Source of the DNA: Candidatus Bathycorpusculum acetigenes
Lineage (GTDB): Archaea > Thermoproteota > Bathyarchaeia > Bathyarchaeales > Bathycorpusculaceae
Assembly: GCA_009781675.1 (NCBI GenBank)
Contig: WQVG01000007.1
Coordinates: 1 to 48,553 of the forward strand
Length of the DNA stretch: 48,553 bases
Direction: 5' to 3'
Below, in pieces: positions 27,335 through 35,788 of the stretch. Under the pieces are notes generated by a model. It saw only the letters and a program-made list of their open reading frames with translations. It ran no database searches and was not told where the DNA came from. Both the position numbers and the translations under genes were made by a program. Each line of letters begins with the position of its first letter. Positions within the stretch are counted from its first letter, which is position 1.

Positions 27335-28369
27335 GTGAGATTTTTGAATGCCCATACCTTAACCGTAAATCTAGCAAGGTTTATAAAAAATAGAGAAATC
27401 AGATTTGCTGTTATTCATGTGACAACTCGATGCAACGCTAAATGTGTGGATCGATGTAATATTTGGAATTCTCCGCCAATCGACATGAGTTGCAGAGATG
27501 TCTATTTAGCGCTAGATGTATTGGAGAAAAATAATTTTTCAGTGGCTTATTTTACGGGTGGAGAAACCGGTTTGTACCCAAACCTAGTTGATGCAATACA
27601 GTATGCTAAACACAAAGGTTTTGTTACATCAATAACGACTAACGGCAGTATATCCAAAAATACGCTGTCTCAGTTAAGCAGGACTCTTGATGTTCTCTCT
27701 GTTTCTGTGGATCACTATGATGAGAAAACATGGGATAGAATGAAACATCTGCCAGGTATAGCTAAGAAAGCAAAAGAAACCATCAGGCTCGCAAAGGCTT
27801 TTGGGATTAACCTCTATGCCGTAACATTTCTGAATCCCGCTTGGACACCCGAAGAGGTAGGAAAAGTTGTCTCCTATGTTAACGATGAATTGGAAATTCC
27901 CTTTGCTTTTTCCTATCCATTTATTTCATCCAATAACGGTACATATACAGTTGGCGGCAAACTCGTTGCCTCAGATGATTACCTCCTAAACATTAAATCT
28001 TTGGTTTCAAAAGTTTTAGAGCTCAAAACAAAAGGGTCAAATGTTGCCACCACAACCTGCTATATAAAAGAAGTACTTCGAGCATACGACGGTGTGCCGC
28101 TAAAGTATCCTTGCAAAGCAGGTCGAACAATACTGACCATCGATTGTAGACTTAATGTTTTTCCCTGCTACAAAAAAGATCTTCTCTTTAATTTAAAAGA
28201 CTATCAAAACTTAAATCTGCAACCCGTTGATAGTTCCATGTGTGATAATAGGTCTTGTCTGATAAATTGCTTCAAAGAGGCGTCTGAAAATTCACGAGAA
28301 CTATTCATGTGGAGTTATGTTGAAGAATTTTTTTCTAATCCTAAATTTTACTTAAATATTATTCGTTAA
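27335..28369 (+). CDS. radical SAM protein with a CX3CX3C motif
   Basis: A 344-residue radical SAM-fold protein. It starts with GTG and VIHVTTRCNAKCVDRCNIW, where the cysteines are residues 33, 37 and 41. The family norm is CX3CX2C, so one extra residue (Arg40) sits before the last cysteine. The SAM-contact FTGGETGLYP segment and a C-terminal cysteine-rich tail (PCKAGR, PCYKKD, CDNRSCLINC) suggest an auxiliary Fe-S cluster. The substrate is unknown. It is isolated between pyrB and the lectin-like gene and ends before a region facing the other way. Confidence 0.82.
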   Translation: MRFLNAHTLTVNLARFIKNREIRFAVIHVTTRCNAKCVDRCNIWNSPPIDMSCRDVYLALDVLEKNNFSVAYFTGGETGLYPNLVDAIQYAKHKGFVTSITTNGSISKNTLSQLSRTLDVLSVSVDHYDEKTWDRMKHLPGIAKKAKETIRLAKAFGINLYAVTFLNPAWTPEEVGKVVSYVNDELEIPFAFSYPFISSNNGTYTVGGKLVASDDYLLNIKSLVSKVLELKTKGSNVATTTCYIKEVLRAYDGVPLKYPCKAGRTILTIDCRLNVFPCYKKDLLFNLKDYQNLNLQPVDSSMCDNRSCLINCFKEASENSRELFMWSYVEEFFSNPKFYLNIIR

Positions 28370-28463
28370 ATGTGTATCAATTTAGGATTTTGGGTTTATT
28401 CTTAGTTGGTGTGTTTATCAGAGGGCGGTTAGATGTGATTTGGTATGTATTTGTGGTTGTTTT

Positions 28464-29453
28464 TTAGTCGTTACTGAAAAAACCGTTTAAGGGGCAGTAT
28501 AGTGTTGTTTCGTTTATTCGATTTGTTTCTATGTTTGTTTCTTTGCATACCATTCGGGGGCTATGGATGTTGTTGTCTAGGAAGTCTGCTTGTGAGACAT
28601 AGTTGTCAACAATGTGGCCTGATTTTAGTTTTGCTCGTCCTTTAAAGGTGTATGGAACCTTAAGTTTAGTGTCAGTTATAATCATTTTAACATGTATTTC
28701 GGTGTGTGGTTTTACGGGTACTTTGACAGCGTCTTTTAGGCGTATATTTTCAGTGAAAGTGATGTCTTCCATGTAATCATAGTGCCCTTCTATGGTTATG
28801 CGTCCGTCCTCAAGAACTTTGGGGATGCCAGTTTTATAGGCAGATGTAAATGCAGTTTTTACGTCATCTTTTCTGGACCATCGATGTGAGGTTGTTAGGT
28901 TTTTATCGTATTCTAGTAAGTATTCTATTGTATTATCTGTATCGTTTTTTAGTGTTCGTTCTAATAATGTAATGTTGCTTCGTTTTATTTTTGCACGTGC
29001 AATATGGTATTCTATGTTTGTTACATTGGTGATTTTTTCTATAGGGCTGGTGTTGCCGCCTGATTCCCATATTTGTTTGCCGGGTTCGGGTGAATTGGGG
29101 TAGATGCATAGGTTTCCGTTGTCATGTAGGTAGAGCCAGTATCTGTCTGCTTTTTTTATTTGGCCGCTTTTTGAGGACCATATTTCTTTGCCGCGTTCAG
29201 GGTAGTTGAGGTAGATGCAGAGCTCTCCGTTATCATGGAGGTAGATGCAATGTGTGCGTTCTTGCGTGGGTTTGCTTGAGAACCAGATTTCTAAGTCTGT
29301 TCCTCTGCCTGCATAAACAAAAAATCGGCCGTTGTCATGCATTATGGTCCTGTAAATGCCATTTTCTGATGTTAACCAATCTTCATCATTATATATGATG
29401 TTGGTGCCCATGCTGGGATCTGAGCATAACTGTGGACCTATATTTTTCCCCAT
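28464..29453 (-). CDS. bulb-type lectin repeats joined to an aerolysin-like domain
   Basis: A 329-residue protein that looks whole. Residues about 20-131 hold three repeats 34-37 residues apart: MHDNGRFFVYAG, LHDNGELCIYLN and LHDNGNLCIYPN, each ending in IW. They match the mannose-binding Q-x-D-x-N-x-L-x-x-Y pattern of B-lectin (beta-prism II) domains, with His in place of Gln. Residues about 140-310 are amphipathic beta strands with the order seen in aerolysin/ETX-MTX2-like proteins (SAYKTGIPKVLEDGRITI, then VPVKPHTEIHVKMIITD and VPYTFKG). There is no signal peptide. The lectin assignment is firm. The aerolysin-like one is a resemblance I could not test. Confidence 0.7.
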   Translation of the reverse strand: MGKNIGPQLCSDPSMGTNIIYNDEDWLTSENGIYRTIMHDNGRFFVYAGRGTDLEIWFSSKPTQERTHCIYLHDNGELCIYLNYPERGKEIWSSKSGQIKKADRYWLYLHDNGNLCIYPNSPEPGKQIWESGGNTSPIEKITNVTNIEYHIARAKIKRSNITLLERTLKNDTDNTIEYLLEYDKNLTTSHRWSRKDDVKTAFTSAYKTGIPKVLEDGRITIEGHYDYMEDITFTENIRLKDAVKVPVKPHTEIHVKMIITDTKLKVPYTFKGRAKLKSGHIVDNYVSQADFLDNNIHSPRMVCKETNIETNRINETTLYCPLNGFFSND

Positions 29454-29514
29454 GTTGGTTGCGGCCTTTTGTAGTAGCGCTTGGTTATTGTCATATATCC
29501 AATATGGGAATAAT

Positions 29515-29528
29515 ATTTATATATTTCT
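29515..29528 (-). promoter_or_regulatory. TATA-rich promoter of the lectin-like gene
   Basis: On the minus strand AATATATAAATATT lies 60-75 bases before the ATG at 29453, so a short leader of about 35-40 bases is expected. The strength of the A/T match suggests the gene is expressed rather than silent. Confidence 0.45.
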
Positions 29529-29714
29529 GTACTCGTCAATCATCAGAAAAGTTACACATGACAAAACTTGGCGAGCAACATAATCTCTTACTTCCACCCG
29601 TCGTCCATCTATCCTTATAAACCCATAAACCACAACTGTAACACCCTAAAAACAAATCCCAAACAACATCTGATAAACTCAACCTAGTGATCGCGTAAAA
29701 ATAACTTAACTGGG

Positions 29715-30205
29715 GCAACAGTCATATGATCGTATCCAAGCAACGGATGCGGTTAAATGGAGGGCACATCAAAACAATGTTACCACATTAAACGAAAAAC
29801 AAAGACGCTTATTTCTCGCAAGTGCCGTCAAACAATACGGGTATGGCGGACTTAAATCTGCCAACTAAGCGGCTACTCACCCACGCCACAATCAGAGGAA
29901 AAATGGGTCCTGGATTGTGGGGGTGATGGGTATGGGATGTGTCTAGACTGGATTGTAGCGATTTGTGGAACGGTCAGGGTTGAGATTTACGTTACATTTT
30001 CCTGCTGAGGCACCGAGGTGGAACAAGGTGGCGCATTGGTTGTTTTGTTATATTTCGAAGGATTGGGCGGTAGGAATATTTCAAGGTAGGTGTTTTCTAA
30101 TGATTACACGTTATTTTTTGCATAGTGCTAAGACCCAATCAGTACAAGCGACAATTGATCTAAAGCCAACGTATCTTCTAAACTATCCTGCAGGTTTCGA
30201 GAGTG
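29715..30205 (+). mobile_element. ISAzo13-like transposase fossil with central part missing
   Basis: Two matched pieces on one strand. Near 29792-29870 the frame reads TLNEKQRRLFLASAVKQYGYGG, the N-terminal region of ISAzo13-family transposases. Near 30000-30060 it reads FPAEAPRWNKVAHWLF and YISKDW, followed by an NYPAGF-like tail, which is the C-terminal region. About 125 bases separate them where roughly 250 residues are expected, so the middle is gone, and the frames are interrupted. No intact ends were found. Inactive. Confidence 0.78.
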
Positions 30206-30256
30206 CTTATCCATTTAAATGTCACTGCATACCAACTTTATGTGCAGTGAATCGCT

Positions 30257-31159
30257 ATGCCCTACGATAAGGAAGAACTTGAAAATTTCCGTCTCTCTGG
30301 ACGTATTCTGAGGGAAACCCGTGAAGAAATGAGAAATCATGTCAAAGAAAACATCCCAATCATTGATGTCTGCGAGAAAACTGAGGCGCTTATCCGTAAC
30401 AAAGGTGGTAAACCTGCTTTTCCAGTTAATGTAAGCATAAATGAAGTTGCTGCACACTATACTGCTCCCCCTGGAGAAACAGCAATAATTCCAGAAGGTT
30501 CAATTGTTAAAGTAGACTTAGGTGTACAGGTTGACGGCTACGTAACTGACACAGCTTTCACGGTAGCATTCAGCACTGAGGGGCGAAGTATGGTTGCCGC
30601 CGCGGAACTGGCGCTTAAAACGATCATTGACAATATCCACGGAGACATGATGCTGAGTAAAATCGGCAGTTTAGCCGAGACAGCCATCAAAAATCGTGGA
30701 TTTAAACCCATCAGCAATCTGACTGGCCACAGCGTCGGCAGATACCTTATCCACGCTGGAACATCTATCCCAAGTGTATCTGGTTACAATCCCAATAAGA
30801 TCCATGCCGGCGAGGTCTATGCAGTTGAACCCTTCGTGACTCTGCCTGATGCCATCGCCCGTGTGGATGATTACCCTCAACATACGATTTACCGTTTTCT
30901 CAAAGCAAAATCCATCAAAACTGACGTAGCCAAAAAATTAGTTAAGTACATCGAAAGTAATTTTCACACTCTGCCTTTTACGGAGCGCTGGTTAATTGAT
31001 GCTTTTCCCAAAGAAACTTATAAAGTGGCATTTAAAGAGTTGCTCGCATCAAAATCGATTATGGCATACCCCGTGTTTATTGAAGCAAGCAGAAAACCCG
31101 TTGCTCAAGCTGAGCATACACTGTTAATAAAAGAGGATGGGTGTGAAGTTTTAACCTAG
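30257..31159 (+). CDS. map: type II methionine aminopeptidase
   Basis: Removes the initiator methionine from nascent proteins using two metal ions. Ligands are visible as VDLGVQVDGYVTDTAF (two Asp), the GHSVGRYLIHAG His, YAVEPFVT Glu and AQAEHTLLI Glu. The helical insertion that defines type II enzymes lies between the His and last Glu regions. Its length of 300 residues is normal for archaea. ATG 30257. The upstream spacer holds the transposase fossil, so the promoter may be recent. Confidence 0.95.
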   Translation: MPYDKEELENFRLSGRILRETREEMRNHVKENIPIIDVCEKTEALIRNKGGKPAFPVNVSINEVAAHYTAPPGETAIIPEGSIVKVDLGVQVDGYVTDTAFTVAFSTEGRSMVAAAELALKTIIDNIHGDMMLSKIGSLAETAIKNRGFKPISNLTGHSVGRYLIHAGTSIPSVSGYNPNKIHAGEVYAVEPFVTLPDAIARVDDYPQHTIYRFLKAKSIKTDVAKKLVKYIESNFHTLPFTERWLIDAFPKETYKVAFKELLASKSIMAYPVFIEASRKPVAQAEHTLLIKEDGCEVLT

Positions 31160-31160
31160 C

Positions 31161-31595
31161 CTATATGGCATAGGTTTTTTCTTTTTCTTTGATTTCTTTG
31201 TATACTGCTGTTATCATTTGTCTGCCGCCACATTTGGGGCAGGTTGTGTCGAGGTCTTTGAAGACATAGTCGCCGCGTTGGAATTCACGGATGATTTTGT
31301 TGTTGCATGCTTTGTTTTGACATTCGATGATTGTCATGACTTTTGGGATGTCGATTTTTGCTTCTGTGGCTTGTTTTCTTGATTGATAGAGGAGAAACAC
31401 TGAGGTGGCTAAGGCGATTAGGCCTAGTCCGGCTAGTATGATGGCGCTTAATTGGTTTTCTTGGCCGCCAAAGAGGAAGGTTTCAAACGCTAAGAACAGG
31501 GCCACTGCTGCAAGTGCCATCACGATGAGGACTATGAGCATCAGGTAGCTGGAGAGTTTGTTGCTTGTGGATTTGGTTTGAGTTTGGCTTGTCAT
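31161..31595 (-). CDS. small membrane protein with a C-terminal zinc ribbon
   Basis: A 144-residue protein. It has a polar Ser/Thr/Gln N-terminus, two transmembrane helices (about 15-36 and 48-66), then a soluble tail with a zinc ribbon formed by ECQNKACN and CPKCGGRQM. It lies 12 bases downstream of the DUF1512 gene in the same direction, so the two are likely an operon. The function is unknown. The topology suggests a membrane-anchored cytosolic metal-binding module. Confidence 0.8.
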   Translation of the reverse strand: MTSQTQTKSTSNKLSSYLMLIVLIVMALAAVALFLAFETFLFGGQENQLSAIILAGLGLIALATSVFLLYQSRKQATEAKIDIPKVMTIIECQNKACNNKIIREFQRGDYVFKDLDTTCPKCGGRQMITAVYKEIKEKEKTYAI

Positions 31596-31607
31596 TTTGT
31601 TTCCCTC

Positions 31608-32720
31608 TTATTGTCCTACTCCGATGGAGTTGCCGACACCAACGATTAGGATTGTGTCGCCTTCTTTTGTACGTTCTTTTATGATATCTTTGACGCGCTC
31701 GATGACTTTGTCGGCGGCGTCGTTGATTTCTTTACGCATGGGTGATACTGCGTCTCCGATATCTTCTTTGACGATAATCGCATAGTTACGGATTTTGTAC
31801 TTGGTTATTTTTTCTTCTATTTTGAATGCGTCCACACCTGGTCCACCTATGGCTGAACCGATGCCTTCAGAGACTTCGCCGACCATTTCACCTTCTAGCT
31901 TGAGTCCCGCATCAATCATGATGAGGCAGGCGAGTTTGCCTTGTTGTTCCTCAATGACTGTTTCGATGGCATCTCCTGGCTTGCCAACGTTTCCACCTGG
32001 GCCTTCTGCTTTGAGTACCAAAGCTGTACGTCCTTCGATCGGAACGGTTGCGACTACACAGTCTTTGGGCACCTTGCGGATTTCATAACCATACATGAGT
32101 TTTGAGACGACGAGGGGTCCAACGCTGTCGCCGATGGGCTGACCATTTGCAAATGCTTTGAGTGCGTTTGAGTATGCTTCAGCTTCCTTCATAACCATGG
32201 GCAGAATCATCTGGAGTTGCATGATTACATACAGGCTCATGGTTTTTCTGCCCTGGATGTAGTAGTGTCGGACGACTTTATAGATGAAGTTTAGTGCCAT
32301 GGCTGCTTCGAGCGTGTTTTCGAGGTTGTTGATTTGGACTTCATTGTTTGTTACATTGGGTGCTAAGAGCCTAACTTCTTCCTTTAGGCGTTCATCTCTT
32401 ACGTCTAGGATATGGTCAAGTTTGTAGACTATACCTTGGGGATCCATGCCCTGGGGGCCGATTGTAAAGTAGTCTAGGCAACGGTCAACCCGTGCTGAGG
32501 GGTCAGCGGTTGGTTTGCCGATTTCATTTATGGTTTCCAAAGCAATTTTTCTACCGTCATCTTTTATGATTCGTAGTTTATGTAGTGAATTTTCAACTTC
32601 GCGGATCATTATATACATTTGAAGTCTTTGGCCGTAAAATATGAAGCCTATAAAAACAACATACATTACTAAGCTGAGCACTTGAGTTATGCTAGAATCG
32701 CTTCCTGGAACTAAGCTCAC
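31608..32720 (-). CDS. DUF1512 family membrane-anchored protein
   Basis: A 370-residue archaeal protein of the DUF1512 family. It has one N-terminal transmembrane helix (about 10-32, ITQVLSLVMYVVFIGFIFYG) and a long cytosolic domain with conserved PVVMKEAEAY-like helices, VPIEGRTALVLKAEGPGG and a C-terminal ILIVGVGNSIGVGQ. Its function is not established. It is first gene of the pair with the zinc-ribbon protein and lies downstream of 5S rRNA on the same strand. Confidence 0.85.
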   Translation of the reverse strand: MSLVPGSDSSITQVLSLVMYVVFIGFIFYGQRLQMYIMIREVENSLHKLRIIKDDGRKIALETINEIGKPTADPSARVDRCLDYFTIGPQGMDPQGIVYKLDHILDVRDERLKEEVRLLAPNVTNNEVQINNLENTLEAAMALNFIYKVVRHYYIQGRKTMSLYVIMQLQMILPMVMKEAEAYSNALKAFANGQPIGDSVGPLVVSKLMYGYEIRKVPKDCVVATVPIEGRTALVLKAEGPGGNVGKPGDAIETVIEEQQGKLACLIMIDAGLKLEGEMVGEVSEGIGSAIGGPGVDAFKIEEKITKYKIRNYAIIVKEDIGDAVSPMRKEINDAADKVIERVKDIIKERTKEGDTILIVGVGNSIGVGQ

Positions 32721-32802
32721 GTTATATTACTCCACTTCTTCAAAAAACTATTCTAACTTGGTTATAAAGCTATGCTAGATTTGGGGAATAAAGTTAATAG
32801 AA

Positions 32803-32927
32803 AGGCTGCCAGCTTTCCCAAGTTCACGTGGCCTAAGACCACACTACAGTTGGAAACGGAACGCGGTTTAACTTCTGAGTTCGGTATGGGATCAGGTGGA
32901 ACCCGTGCCCTTTGACCGGCAAACCTA
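32803..32927 (-). rRNA. 5S ribosomal RNA
   Basis: On the minus strand the conserved core CCATACCGAACTCAGAAGTT is present, with CCACCTGATC-like loop A/B and GGTCTTAGGCCACG further on. Terminal helix AGGTT(T)GCC pairs with GGCAGCCT. The ends are set by this helix and by the TATA box 26 bases upstream. No 16S or 23S gene is near, so the 5S is unlinked, as in many archaea. Confidence 0.93.
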
Positions 32928-32946
32928 CCTCTACTGCAGAGGGGTA

Positions 32947-32956
32947 ACTTATAAGT
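32947..32956 (-). promoter_or_regulatory. TATA box of 5S rRNA
   Basis: ACTTATAAGT, a palindromic A/T box centred about 26 bases before the predicted 5' end of 5S rRNA at 32927. A short C-rich run and a CTCTGCAGTAGAG near-palindrome lie between it and the RNA start. Confidence 0.65.
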
Positions 32957-33327
32957 GTTTTGGTATTTGCGATGATTTTTTTATGGAATATAGCTTACGC
33001 CTGCACAACTGCTGAATATGCTTTTCAACGTTGTCTATTTCTTTACGATGTGGTTTTGTCTCTTGATGATTTGCTATCTGAAGTGATTGACTATAGACCA
33101 TACACCATTGATACGTTAAGAGTATGATTAAGGTGTATTTGTATGGCAGAAAAGTAAACTCAATATCTGTCTATAAATCATTATTGACGGTGCCTTAACC
33201 AATTAATGAAGAATTGTGATATAACGAATACTCCATTTTTAAGTTTAAGCGCCTGACATACCTCGTTATTACAAAAAGAAATTATGTATCCTCTGCCAGT
33301 TACTCTTATTAATTAAAGGTGATTTAT
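32957..33327. other. no gene seen
   Basis: AT-rich spacer between the 5S promoter and the flavin reductase. No frame has coding character, and I could not link it to any transposon family. Confidence 0.45.
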
Positions 33328-33882
33328 GTGTCTGCAAAAACCCCAATAAATCTATCCGTAGTTACCCGTTTACTTCACCCTATGCATACTGTTTTGGTTT
33401 CATGTGCAGGCAACGCCAGTAAACCCAACATAATCACGCTTGCTTGGGCAATGCCTGCCTCATCTAACCCGCCGCTTCTAGCCGTCAGCATCGCACCAAC
33501 TCGTCACTCCCATACGCTCATAGAAGAGTCAGGAGAATTCATCGTAAACATCCCTGCTTTGGAGAACCTGCAAGCGGTGTATGCATGTGGATCACTGACG
33601 GGAAGAAGTTTTGACAAATTCAAAAAGACCAACCTCAACCCAATACCTGGAAAAAAAGTTAAGGCCCCAGCGATCCGAGAATGTATAGCGCACCTCGAAT
33701 GCGAAGTTGATGGGCAATTCACAACAGGTGACCACACCCTTTTTGTAGGCAAAATTGTAGAAGCTTACGCAGATATGGGTATCTTTAACGAAGGCAGTTA
33801 TGATCTTAAAAAGGCCCGCTTACTCTACCATAGCGGCGGAAACAATTTTGCCCTGCTTGACCCTAAAATTTACAAAGCCTAA
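33328..33882 (+). CDS. flavin reductase-like (FMN-binding split barrel) protein
   Basis: A 184-residue protein of the flavoredoxin/HpaC-like family that binds FMN. It carries VVTRLLHPMHTVLVSCAGNA, ITLAWAMPASSNPPLLAVSI and the GEFIVNIP strand. An AAAGGTGAT ribosome site precedes GTG 33328, which I prefer to GTG 33319. Likely an electron-transfer flavoprotein or flavin reductase in an anaerobe. The partner is unknown. Confidence 0.88.
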   Translation: MSAKTPINLSVVTRLLHPMHTVLVSCAGNASKPNIITLAWAMPASSNPPLLAVSIAPTRHSHTLIEESGEFIVNIPALENLQAVYACGSLTGRSFDKFKKTNLNPIPGKKVKAPAIRECIAHLECEVDGQFTTGDHTLFVGKIVEAYADMGIFNEGSYDLKKARLLYHSGGNNFALLDPKIYKA

Positions 33883-33904
33883 CCTGCACTGTACTGTTCA
33901 CTTT

Positions 33905-34096
33905 TTATGGTCTGACGCATTCGGCTTTGGGTCTATAGGGTCGTTTTGCAGTTCTTTTGCGGTGATGATATTCGCATTCATTGACACGCATCAGAATCCA
34001 ACCCTTATCTTGATAGATACATCCGCAGGGCAACTTGCCCTCTTTTGATGCATCGAAATCTTGACGGTTGTTTTCTGTTTTTGTCACCCTGTGCAC
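33905..34096 (-). CDS. possible small Cys/His protein
   Basis: A 63-residue frame starting at GTG 34096. The core reads GKLPCGCIYQDKGWILMRVN followed by ECEYHH, a CxC...C..HH pattern that could bind zinc, and then a basic tail. It converges on the flavin reductase gene. I see no clear ribosome site. It may be a real small archaeal protein, but the family is not recognised. Confidence 0.35.
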   Translation of the reverse strand: MHRVTKTENNRQDFDASKEGKLPCGCIYQDKGWILMRVNECEYHHRKRTAKRPYRPKAECVRP

Positions 34097-34194
34097 CTAT
34101 GGTCTCATGTAGAAATCAACGTATTAACTTAACTCTCTTGAATATTTAAAAACAATTGAGACTTAGGTGCGTGTTTACCACTGGTTATTGCGCT

Positions 34195-34209
34195 GGTTAC
34201 GCTGTAACC
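34195..34209. repeat. short inverted repeat downstream of dnaJ
   Basis: GGTTAC-GCT-GTAACC, 6-base arms with 3-base loop, about 100 bases after the dnaJ stop. Possible hairpin at the transcript end. Weak. Confidence 0.3.
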
Positions 34210-34310
34210 GATTGTATGTTAGCAGAGCCAAACAAAAAGTGGGTGTCAAACAAGCCACAATTCGCTGATGATGCTTTGTGGTTGCTATGGACTAAAAAGG
34301 GCTGCTCAAT

Positions 34311-35423
34311 TTAGAGTCGGAATTTGCGGCCTTTGCCGGTGTCGGAACCGAATTCTTTTGCCAATTGTTCAAGCAGTGCCTTCTGGTTAGTGGTGAGTTT
34401 CTGGGGAACCGTGATACCAATTCGTACCAGCAAGTCGCCCCTGCCATAACTACGGAACCTGGGCATACCCTTTCCGCGTAGTGTTACAACTTCTCCAACT
34501 TGCGTTCCTGCATGAATTTTAATTGTCGTGGGGCCGTCAAGGGTGGGTACAGATATTTCTGCGCCCAGTGCCGCCTGTGGATATGAGATCATGGCTATGT
34601 GCCAGAGGTCGTCGCCTTCCCGTATAAACTGGGGATGTTGTTTGACGTGGATGATGACATAGAGGTCTCCGGGTTCACCGCTGTTGGTGGTCATTTCACC
34701 TTCGCTGCGGAGGCGTAGCTGGAAGCCTTCGTCTATACCTGCTGGAATTTTAACGGTGATTTTTCGGCGTTTTCGCATCAAGCCTGAACCATGGCAACTA
34801 TTGCAGGGTGTTTCGATGAGTTTGCCTCTGCCTTTACATGTGGGGCAGGCTACTACCTGCATGTAGGTGGCAAAGCCTACTTTGCGCATGTTCTGAACTC
34901 TGCCTGAACCGCCGCATTGAGTGCACGTCCTGATTGGAGTACCTGGTCGTGCGCCTGTGCCTCCACAGACGTCGCATTGTTCGGTTCTTGGAATTTCGAC
35001 TTCACGTTCGCTGCCTTTGGCTGCTTCCTCTAATGTGATTTCGAGGTCGAAGGCGATGTCTTGGCCTCGGCGGCGTTCCCCATATCCACCGCTAAATCCT
35101 CCACCGAAAATTGTGCGGAATAAATCACCAAATCCCATGTCGCGAAAGATGCTGTCAAAATCTGCTCCCCGGAAAATATCTTCAGAGGTATATCTTTGAT
35201 CAAAACCTGCGTGACCGAGGTTGTCGTATTGTGTTCGTTTTTGATCGTCTGAGAGAACTGCGTATGCTTCGCTGATTTCTTTAAATTTATCTTCTGCCCC
35301 TGCTTCTTTGTTTCTGTCGGGATGATATTGAAGGGCGAGTTTTCTGTAAGCGTTCTTGATTTCATCTTTGGATGAGCCTTTCTGAACGCCTAAGATCTCG
35401 TAATAGTCTCTTTTTTCTGCCAT
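34311..35423 (-). CDS. dnaJ: DnaJ co-chaperone (Hsp40)
   Basis: A type I DnaJ of 370 residues. J-domain with YHPDRN, a Gly/Phe-rich linker (IFGGGFSGGYGERR), four CxxCxGxG zinc repeats (CDVCGGTGA, CTQCGGSGR, CPTCKGRGK and CNSCHGSGL) and the two-part C-terminal substrate domain. It stimulates DnaK ATPase and delivers clients. It is divergent from the operon that carries grpE and dnaK rather than downstream of dnaK. Confidence 0.96.
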   Translation of the reverse strand: MAEKRDYYEILGVQKGSSKDEIKNAYRKLALQYHPDRNKEAGAEDKFKEISEAYAVLSDDQKRTQYDNLGHAGFDQRYTSEDIFRGADFDSIFRDMGFGDLFRTIFGGGFSGGYGERRRGQDIAFDLEITLEEAAKGSEREVEIPRTEQCDVCGGTGARPGTPIRTCTQCGGSGRVQNMRKVGFATYMQVVACPTCKGRGKLIETPCNSCHGSGLMRKRRKITVKIPAGIDEGFQLRLRSEGEMTTNSGEPGDLYVIIHVKQHPQFIREGDDLWHIAMISYPQAALGAEISVPTLDGPTTIKIHAGTQVGEVVTLRGKGMPRFRSYGRGDLLVRIGITVPQKLTTNQKALLEQLAKEFGSDTGKGRKFRL

Positions 35424-35438
35424 GCAACCTTACCGTAA

Positions 35439-35711
35439 GTGTATTTTTTTTTGGCTTTCATAAAATGGTTTAGACTTGGATTTAAGTTATTTCCCTGTAT
35501 GATGTTTTTGGGTTCGATGTATCTGGCGTTTACTGGTTTTATTGATGTTCTGTTTGGGTTTTTTGGTCTGTTATTTGGATTTTGTATGGTGATGGTTGTT
35601 TGGGTGTGTTGGTGTTTTTATGGGTCGGTGTATTATATTAAGTTGTTTTTGTTGGTTGTTGTATTTGTTTGTTTTTTAGTTTTTGTTTTTTCGGGAGTGT
35701 TTTTGGGTTGA
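35439..35711 (+). CDS. possible small multi-helix membrane protein (doubtful)
   Basis: A 90-residue frame starting with GTG, almost entirely hydrophobic (three predicted helices, Phe/Val/Cys rich), in the divergent spacer between dnaJ and the grpE operon. The strand is strikingly G/T-rich, which alone can produce such frames. No ribosome site is seen. It overlaps where the dnaJ promoter should be, so I lean toward a non-coding reading. Confidence 0.22.
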   Translation: MYFFLAFIKWFRLGFKLFPCMMFLGSMYLAFTGFIDVLFGFFGLLFGFCMVMVVWVCWCFYGSVYYIKLFLLVVVFVCFLVFVFSGVFLG

Positions 35712-35716
35712 AAATA

Positions 35717-35723
35717 TTTATAT
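35717..35723 (+). promoter_or_regulatory. TATA box of the grpE-dnaK operon
   Basis: TTTATAT within AATATTTATATGG, predicting transcription from about 35746. The start of the first gene is at 35789, so the leader is about 43 bases and contains the palindrome at 35758-35775. Confidence 0.55.
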
Positions 35724-35757
35724 GGCAGAATGTATAGATGTGCAGTAGGTGAAATGG

Positions 35758-35775
35758 TGCAAGTGTGCACTTGCA
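35758..35775. promoter_or_regulatory. palindromic operator candidate in the heat-shock operon leader
   Basis: TGCAAGTG-TG-CACTTGCA, two perfect 8-base arms with a 2-base spacer, between the predicted RNA start and the first ATG (35789). A repressor bound here would block elongation or initiation. It does not match the Phr consensus I know. It may instead fold as a hairpin in the mRNA leader. Confidence 0.55.
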
Positions 35776-35788
35776 TTTGGTGAATTAA

